The notes under the pieces are model-generated. The model did not search any database and had not been told where the DNA came from. It saw nothing but the letters and a program-made list of their open reading frames with translations. Shown in pieces: positions 56,858 to 64,000 of a stretch of 64,000 nucleotides of DNA (the stretch's first letter is position 1; every line of letters starts with the position of its first letter). This DNA comes from Monocercomonoides exilis (Eukaryota; Preaxostyla; Oxymonadida; Polymastigidae): positions 863,501 to 927,500 of the forward strand of contig LSRY02000001.1 in assembly GCA_001643675.2 (NCBI GenBank). The letters run 5' to 3'. A program made the translations under genes and the position numbers.

Positions 56858-58104
56858 TCACAAAGAACTAAAGTAGTATGGGATATCTTCAAATAAATAT
56901 GAAATAAGCCTAAAGGAAATGAGAGCGTTACGAAAGCTGAAAAAGGTATCAACCAATCCTTCTTCCTCAATTCTTTCGAATACTTCTCTTTTGACAATCA
57001 TTCGCTTTTCTGCAGCATTTTCATTCTCCACATCCTCATTGAATTTGTTTGAAATCGAAGTAAAGAAACATAAACAGTTCAAAATTGGCATGTCTTCAAA
57101 GGTCAATTGGCTCAAGACCTTTATAACAACATCAACAGCACCCCCTCTCAACAAATCCTCAATTCGGAGACCTTCTTTATCAGCCATGGATGCAAATAGA
57201 TTAATGCATTGCTTGCTCAAGTCGCTGGAAGCATCTTTTGCTGCTCTGAACAGTTGCACAAGAGCTGCTATCAATCCAACACATTCAGCTTCCGAATAAT
57301 CGCAATAAGCAAAATACATCTGAAGCATATTACACCATTTCTTTATGATGATCATTTCTATCATTTCGTCAAATTTTTCTCCTTCTTTTCTCTCATTCGT
57401 ACGTTTAACCAACTCTTCCAATTCTTTTGCAGCTTCTCTCACAAAATGCAATTCACTTAAATAAATTTCAATCAATTCTTTTTTTGTTGGTGCCATTTCT
57501 ACAAAAATCTTGAAAGCGGAAAGAAATGAAGCTAGGGAAAGGTTTCGATGATGTTGATGAATTTTGATGATTTCTGTGATCTTGTACAGATCCAATTCGT
57601 TTTCGGCTTCCTATTCATCAATAAAAAAAGAAAAAATGGAAAAAATGTGTTTTATTGCACTCAAACTGTTAATATGTGCGAATTGCTTAAACCAAGTAAT
57701 GCAATTTCCACATCTTTTTTCATTTCCTCATTTTCTTCTTTCTTCAAAACAACATTCATAATGCAATGCAAACAAGCTTTTAGTGATTCTCTTGATATAT
57801 ATCTTTCAGACAGCAAAATGTGGCTCTCGCAAAGATCGAGCAAAAGTCTTTCATTCTTTTCTTCTTTTTTCTGATCTTCTTTATCAATCATCGACTCAAA
57901 TCTTACACGCAACACAGAATAATCATAATTCATATTTTCATTCCACTTCAGTTTTTTATTGAATCCGAGTTGTTTCAACAGTAGCAATGCATTTTCCACT
58001 GATAATCTCTTTTCTTCAATGTTTTTGTCGACTTCAAAATACACTTTGTCAATCAAGATTGATTCTAATTCCCGATAGTTCATTTTTTCTACTTGTTCAT
58101 TCAT
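56858..58104 (-). CDS. Helical protein of an oxymonad-type family, about 396 aa
   Basis: Two exons on the minus strand (57667-58104 and 56858-57610) are joined over a 56-bp intron (GTTTGA donor, AATAG acceptor) that gives NSHILT/EAENELDLYKITEI. The frame is open from ATG to TGA. The product is all helical: KRLSVENALLLLKQLGFNKK, NERLLLDLCESHILLSERYI, MKKDVEIALLGLSNSH, LSELHFVREAAKELEELVKR, LVQLFRAAKDASSDLSKQCI and GLRIEDLLRGGAVDVVIKVL. This order recalls a large armadillo-like family I associate with Monocercomonoides. That is memory, not a search. Upstream of the ATG the frame stays open for 21 more codons (EYLKRLEKCNGQALENKICE) back to a TTTTAAACAG acceptor near 58167. A further 5' exon may exist that I could not place. 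Confidence 0.6.
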
Positions 58105-58167
58105 TTCACAAATTTTATTTTCTAATGCTTGGCCATTGCATTTTTCAAGTCGTTTTAAATACTCTGT

Positions 58168-58984
58168 TTAAAAGCAAATTTACAACCATAAAAGCAATAA
58201 CCAAAAAATTAAAAATTCTACCGAAAAATTTCGTTGTCAACTGTGAAAATAAGTATTTTCAATTTCATTGAAATTAATAACAAATGCAAAAGGTTCGACG
58301 ATGTAATTCAAGGATTAATTTCATTGTATAGAGATTAATAAACCATGTGTTTAAAACCTGTGTTTTCTCCTCATTAAAATGCATTTTTATTCGTTTTCAA
58401 AATATTCAACTGTTTATAATTTAAAATGGGACGGTTATAAAAAAGATAATAAAAAATTCCTTCATCTTTTATTGATAATTTCTTGATAAATCCAAACAAT
58501 TCAAAAATTGTATTCATGAAGTGTTGACGAAAAATTATTCGCAATATCTTTATTATCATCAATAAGCATCAGTGCAATTAATTATTCGAATTTAATGAGT
58601 AATTTTCTTCAGAAATTATTGTTCAATTATTTTTTAATAAAATATATATTTGCGTCAAATTGGTAATTGGTTGATTGGTGAAAAGTGAAGAAAATACTGT
58701 ATTCAGTCAATATTTGTGAAAATGAAGTAAATTTGAACCTCCAAATTTATTTTTTGTCAATAAACATAAAATTTTTTGATTTTTCGAAATAAATCTTCAT
58801 CCTTGAAATAGGATAATTTTCAAGTGAATTCATCTCTTATTGTGAGATTATACATTTTTCAATCAAAAAAAATTATTCGCATTGAAAATAATTCTGATGA
58901 ACAGTCTTAAACAATAAAAGAATTCTGAAAGTGTGTTTATTGATTAATTCTTATGTGAAAAATATTTGAATTCAGCTTCTTGAA
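58168..58984. other. AT-rich intergenic DNA
   Basis: No gene seen. A first exon of the helical protein gene may lie between 58180 and 58330, but no candidate joined in frame. Confidence 0.4.
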
Positions 58985-59230
58985 ATGAGACAAATGTCTA
59001 AATTTTTTTGATAACTTCCTTTTGTAAAAATTTCCAAAAAAAATAATATTTTCATATGGGTGATTTTTTTTGATAACTTTCTTTTGTTTAATTTTCAAAT
59101 AAAATAAATATATCATATGGGTGATTTTTTTTGATATCATAAAAGATTCCGACGTTTGATCATAAAATTTTTTCCTAAAGGGTCAGGTTGATAAGAAATA
59201 TTTTTTTAAAATAGTACGAAAATATTGTTT
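58985..59230 (+). repeat. Tandem fragments of TGGGTGA-type elements
   Basis: Three element ends lie in a row: TGTCTAAATTTTTTTGATAA near 58995, TGGGTGATTTTTTTTGATAA near 59058 followed by the CTTTTGTTTAATTTTCAAAT tract, and TGGGTGATTTTTTTTGATAT near 59121. The last continues in alignment with the copy at 31140-31255. Confidence 0.6.
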
Positions 59231-60865
59231 CATATATTTTTGTTATTAATTATTTGTTGATACAAATTTGTTTTCAGTTGTTTTTGTAACTTATTTTGAA
59301 AAAAGTGAAAAAAATTATTCGAAAATATCGAAACTGAAAAAAACAGAACAAAAAAATGTTCTCTTGTATTATAAACATGAAAACAATAAAAACAATATGC
59401 TATTAATTAATTTTCAGTACAAAAATAGTTTAATGATGTTGTTGCAAAGAAATTTAGAAATTGAAATTGAAGATCAAAAAACTTTTGTTGAAAACAAATA
59501 AATTTCAACAGTTTCAGCACCCTGTTCCCTTCCTCATGTTCAAAATTCATTTTTCTTCCACGAACACATTGATTTCTCGCTATTCTGCAAAAAAAATTTT
59601 TTTTTCCCTTTCTTTTCAAATCTAATCAGATTCGTAAGAAAATGTCAACTCAAATTTCCTTCCCAATCGCTTCATCATGCACACTTTTCATATGAATTCG
59701 CTCTCCCAACTCGATGGTCACCATGCACAACGAGATATAAAGCTTTCATTCATTTTCATTCATTTCCATTTCGCGCCCTGAAAACAACACAAAATCATCA
59801 ACAGGCAAATATTCATATTCAAATATATAAATAAAGACCAAACTGCCTTTCGATTGTATTTTGCCAAGCACACTCATTTCCACAGCTATCTTCATTCAAA
59901 ATAAATCAATCTCTTCATTTCAGTCTCAGAATGGTTGAATACAGCATGGAATGCATCTCCACAAAATACATTGTATATCTCACTGGAAGATCTTCTCAGC
60001 CCGTACACATTGTGGTGGATGTCCAGAGGGGTTTTTTCTGTTTCTGTCATGATCATCTCCTTTAATATTATTCTCAACCACCCAAATCAATATTTGATGT
60101 CTATCTCATCAACACATAGCACATGAAGGATATGGAGCAGAGAAGAGATGGAAGAGGATTATTTGTAACAGGGGGTGGGAGTTGAGTGGTTTTTTGAATG
60201 TTAATATTTCGAGAGGGGTTTTTGATTGATTGAAATTCTGAGACAAAGGGGTGGGGAAGAGTGGGTGGAGATTTGGAGAAGATAATATAGTAAATATATA
60301 GAGAAGTGGTTGGAGATGGTGAGGAAAATATTTGAGACTAATTGGAGAAATGGATTTTGAAAAAAGGAAAAGAGGGCAAAAGCGGGAAGGAAGAGGAAAA
60401 TTGAGAAATGTTGAAAGGCTTGAAAGAAGTGTATTTTTAATGAGAGAAGAAAGGAAGTGAGAAGATATTTTGGAAGAGACTGTGAAAGGTGAAGAAAATG
60501 AATGGATTGATATTTTCTGAGAATATTGAGGGATGAACGGAAGAGGGGAATGGAAAGGAATGAAAATTGAGAGTTATATTCATTTTCGATTTTTGAGGGG
60601 AAAGGAGGGGGAAATGCGAAAAGAAAATCAAATGACTCTGAGAAAATCTATCTTCATTGACTATTAACGGAACATCGACCAAAAATTTCGCTACAAGGAA
60701 GATTTGCTCCTTCTTAATTGAGCACAAAGTGATAATATTTTTGCCTATCAACAACATTTATATTACACATTACTTTATGAGTTTCATTTCGCAGCAATCG
60801 ATTTATCAACGCAAGATATATTCACCAACTTCAATCACTTCTTCTTTGATATTTCTTCTCACTTC
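59231..60865. other. Spacer with unassigned remnants
   Basis: 59231-59630 is AT-rich. 59640-60130 has short coding-like pieces on both strands without a clear product. 60130-60650 is purine-rich on the plus strand, with no credible gene. Confidence 0.35.
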
Positions 60866-61325
60866 ATGCTGCATCACATTCAACTTTCAAATTCATATAT
60901 TCTGTTAAATCAGCAACTTGATTGCACACACAAATCGTTATTTCATTCAGTTTGCTTTTTTAACAGCAACATTATCTCTTCAAATGCCTTCTGTTGGATT
61001 TCTGGACGTGTATCAGAAATGTTTTCCTCTTCCGCAGAAACGCATTCCGCTCTGCTTTAGCACTCCGAACAGATTCCGTGTGATGACTGTGCTGAATGTG
61101 TGAATGGGTTTGAGAAGGGGATATGATCTATTTAGCGCATTACAATTATCTTCTCGGTTTATAACACTTCCAAGGAGCGAAGAGAGAGGATTGCATGCTC
61201 AAATGGAAGAGGAAAAGAAGGTGGATTTCAGAAACAAATTATGTGCGGATCAAATGAAACGGAGACAGCAGGAAGAGCCAAAGGCGAAGACGAAGACGAA
61301 GGGGAATGATGAGTTTTGCGCATAG
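60866..61325 (+). pseudogene. Broken surface-protein-like fragment
   Basis: Plus-strand pieces in two frames read NSNIISSNAFCWISGRVSEM followed by SSSAETHSALL, and, after 61104, LRRGYDLFSALQLSSRFITL followed by EERGLHAQMEEEKKVDFRNK. The first resembles beta-helix rungs, the second a charged helical tail. There is no complete frame. Confidence 0.3.
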
Positions 61326-61500
61326 TTAATTGTAGCTTTCGGTATAAGATTTGTTCAGTCTACAAAAGAAAAAGGGCGAAGGGGAAGAGAAATAAGCATC
61401 ATCAATGATTTTGCTTATTCTATTGCGCGCTCTCATCTGCTAAGCTGCATTCTCAAAGCAGCGCAGCCTCCTCAATATTTGCCACTCCTCATTTTTCCCT

Positions 61501-61955
61501 TTGCTTCATGCCCAATTATCTTCCACTTCTGTTCTGACTGGCACTTCCCCGAAGCCCATCACTTCTACGTCTTCCGCCACCGAATCCTTTTTCCTTACCC
61601 AGTTATCCATAGACATAATTAGCCCAAGCTCTATCTCTTTATTGAACATATCTTCTTCCCCTTCTCCTTCTTCTCCTCCTTCTCTTCCTTCTACCATTTC
61701 TTCCTTCTCGCTGGGTATCCCTCGAACGATTCTTGTGAAGTACAGCTGATCAATGCAAGTGTATTTACAAGCAGCAACATGAAAGCTACGGGGGATATAT
61801 TTGAGCCACAAAGCATCCTTCTGAACCACGCAACATGTACAGCAAGCGAGGGAATTCTGGTAGATATTGAGAAGGAAGAGAAAAAGGAAAAGAAGGATTT
61901 GGCAGATGCATTAAAAAGGCACAGAAAAAAGGTTACTCATAAAAGAAGAATATAG
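61501..61955 (+). pseudogene. Beta-helix surface-protein fragment
   Basis: The first frame reads LSSTSVLTGTSPKPITSTSS and LTQLSIDIISPSSISLLNIS. After a frame change near 61720 it reads YPSNDSCEVQLINASVFTSS, PQSILLNHATCTASEGILVD and a Lys/Glu-rich end near 61950. The rung pattern and Cys placement match the 42-43 kb fragments. Confidence 0.4.
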
Positions 61956-62003
61956 AAGCTGAAATGATGAAAAAGCATGTGAAGAGTCTCACCACACATC
62001 GCT

Positions 62004-62227
62004 TTGATTTTCTGCATGAAATCAAAAACCAATGATGGATTCAGCAGCATATTGTCGAACGTGATCACTTTCTCAACGTTTGCATCTGCATACAAATCAT
62101 CTTTATTCACTTCTTCTTCATTTCTCATTTCATCGCCATCATCACCATCACCTTCTTCTTCTTCTTCCTTTTCTCCTTCCCCAACCAACCTCCTATCCAT
62201 CACGCACAGCTTAGGGCGTTCGTTCAA
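62004..62227 (-). pseudogene. Minus-strand acidic/helical fragment
   Basis: On the minus strand, PKLCVMDRRLVGEGEKEEEE and an acidic linker lead to DDLYADANVEKVITFDNMLL followed by NPSLVFDFMQKIKAMCGE. The last part is convincingly protein-like. There is no start or end and no recognised family. Confidence 0.35.
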
Positions 62228-62584
62228 AGTTAAGCAGCAGAATGTGATTAATCTATGTGTCAGTGTCCTTTGTATCGCTTTTCTGTCGATAGACGTTCAA
62301 CATTTGCTGGGCTGTGCGTTTCCTGTTGTGCAGTTAATGGTCTGCGGCTTCGACAACATCCACCAGCTGAGGTGACTAAACGCAATAACCCACATGGCGA
62401 ACCAGAATTGTATGGAAAATATGAATTTTTCAGAAAAATAAAATATATTTCATTAATTGTTTCATTTATTTTTGTGAATCTGTATTTTGCTTTTCAAATA
62501 TTTATCTTTATTTAAATTTTTTGTTCACCCTCAAATGATGAATAGTTATGATGGTGGAATAATATCTATGATTTTTCAATTGTC

Positions 62585-63016
62585 TTGCAAAGCAATAAAG
62601 ATTATTTCCTGAATGATGCTGTTGCAAAGCAATTGATCGGATTCATGAGGTTTGTCAGAAAATATTTATTGAGATTTTGTTCACAAGTTTTTCTTTCTTT
62701 CTTCTTTTTGATCAAATTCTTTTTCTTCTTCATTATTGCACCCACTTTTTCGCTCGTTCGTTTCATTATTCACAAATACACAAATATATTCACATTCAGT
62801 TTACGATGGTACCCTCTTGTCTCTTCTTCTCTTCGTGTGACCAACAAGTTCATCACCAACGTTGTCGAGTTCCACTTTGCATTTCTGCGCCACCGGATTC
62901 TCCAGCTCATCCACTGCCTGAAGAACGCATGCAGCTTCTCCACATCAGCAGAGGGCAGCGCAAAACAGCCACATCACAACATATTCCAGCGAGCACAGCA
63001 GAGCAGCCATATCTGA
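62585..63016 (+). pseudogene. Fragment of unknown gene
   Basis: The plus strand reads DYFLNDAVAKQLIGFMRFVR, a hydrophobic T-rich stretch that may be an intron, then VTNKFITNVVEFHFAFLRHR and ILQLIHCLKNACSF. It is helical and protein-like, but the middle is low complexity and no domain is recognised. Confidence 0.3.
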
Positions 63017-64000
63017 GTCACTGAGTGCGCTCCTCAATAACAAGAATGATTTTCTTCTATCAGAATTGTATTTGAAAGAGAGAGAAATCAATTCCTCAAC
63101 CATTTGCTCCTTCCCCTTCATTCCCTTCCTCTTCTTCTTCTTCCAAGCCGCAACATATTCCACAATCTCAACTCTTGTTCATATACAGCGCTCACAGAAC
63201 AGAAAATTGAACAGAACTTGTCAAAAAAAAGGAGGAGTCGATGAAGCGCTGCCAAACGAATCTGAGAACGAACATGGGTGAGAGCAGCAGAAAGGGAAGG
63301 GAAAAGATAAAGTGTTCAGAACGTGTCAAACTCCATAAGGGAGGGAAGAACAGGGCATGCAATTGTTTAATTGCTTCTGATGCCGAGAGCCGAAGAAAGA
63401 GAAAGAGAAGATAGAAGGTTTGGAAGAAGAGCGGAAGGCCATCAATTTTGATCATCAAAGCGAGTAGCTTGTTTAGTGAAAGATATCGTTGCCATAGGGA
63501 GAGATGATAGCGATGATGGAGAGAGAGTGAAATGAGGAGGAAGCAAAAACGAAAGAAAAGAATGATCAAGAGAAAGAGGAAGATGATGAAAGAGGGAAAG
63601 AAATTACATGAACAAAAAACAAATGAGGGTAGAGGGGAATTCTATGATAATTTCGACACATGAGCTGCTAGAGCAAGAATTTTGGAAAAGTTCTCTGCAA
63701 ACTAAAGGAGTATTTTTAAATATGGAATGGAAATAAAGGAAACGATATTTTGTATTGAGAAATGAGCTTTAACTGAATTTGCATAAAGAATAAAAAGAGA
63801 AGTTTCGAGATTGAGTCAATTATTTTTATAAACTGCAGTTTCCTGAATAACACAATCTTCGTTTGCTGAATCTGTTGAGCTGATCAGCAAATTCGGAAAT
63901 TATTTGATGAGGTTGAAATAAGATTAATGGAAAGCACATTGCTTTTTCAACGGATAAATAAAAATTCACATATTTATTGCACTTTTTAAAGTTCTTTAAA
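63017..64000. other. Purine/pyrimidine-rich spacer, no gene supported
   Basis: A minus-strand frame at 62945-63163 and others near 63200-63570 have weak protein-like stretches but no motifs. 63600-64000 is AT-rich and I see nothing in it. Confidence 0.4.

Noticed and set aside
460-58104. Genome-wide reassignment of TAA/TAG to glutamine (as in some oxymonads and ciliates)
   Set aside because: The intact genes at 46.5-58.2 kb use only CAA/CAG for roughly 130 glutamines, the 1380-aa gene ends sensibly at a TAA, and TGA stops also interrupt the broken genes. I keep it only as a local alternative in the findings.
1-64000. tRNA, rRNA, telomeric repeats or centromeric satellites
   Set aside because: Reading both strands, I saw no cloverleaf-compatible tRNA boxes, rRNA blocks or telomere-type tandem repeats. 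A covariance-model scan would be needed to exclude small RNAs.

Overview
The window is eukaryotic nuclear DNA from an AT-rich protist. Genes carry short spliceosomal introns (45-191 bp, GT...AG). There are DNA-transposon remnants of several superfamilies, very long Ser/Glu/Asp/Lys low-complexity proteins, and no bacterial-style operons, rRNA, tRNA or CRISPR. A helical protein gene near 57 kb and the broken beta-helix/transmembrane surface-protein genes near 37-43 kb resemble, from memory only, families expanded in oxymonads such as Monocercomonoides. I infer an oxymonad-like organism with moderate confidence. The intact genes use the standard code: roughly 130 glutamines in three spliced genes are all CAA/CAG.

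Layout. 0.4-7.5 kb is transposon territory: a Harbinger/DDE_Tnp_4-type transposase on the minus strand, small TA-flanked inverted-repeat elements, and a second transposase-like gene on the plus strand whose signature is a GHGK-x3-DG-like motif. 7.6-10.6 kb holds two divergent broken genes. 12.9-14.4 kb holds another broken gene. 16.9-21.2 kb holds broken acidic and Ser/Gln-rich genes plus a surface-protein fragment. 21.5-23.9 kb is a decayed hAT-like transposase on the minus strand. 25.2-29.5 kb is a mosaic of broken genes. 29.55-30.55 kb is a nearly perfect 1.0-kb fold-back element. 32.1-36.7 kb is a complete 4.5-kb element with 15-bp terminal inverted repeats and an 8-bp target duplication; it carries broken cellular-type gene sequence. 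37.4-43.1 kb holds broken beta-helix surface-protein genes. 44.0-45.4 kb is a pogo-like transposase.

46.5-58.2 kb is the only clearly intact gene cluster, all on the minus strand: a four-exon RNA-binding protein (1453 aa), a three-exon acidic, Ser/Glu-rich protein (1380 aa) and a two-exon helical protein (about 396 aa). For the first two, joining the exons I propose gives coding lengths divisible by three from ATG to stop. 58.2-64 kb returns to repeats and broken gene fragments.

The most unusual property is the way the broken genes are broken. Several keep one reading frame for 0.8-2.4 kb yet contain several in-frame stops, mostly TAA or TAG and fewer TGA. This needs an explanation: point-mutation-biased decay, a C-to-T hypermutation process, or stop-codon readthrough or reassignment limited to these sequences.
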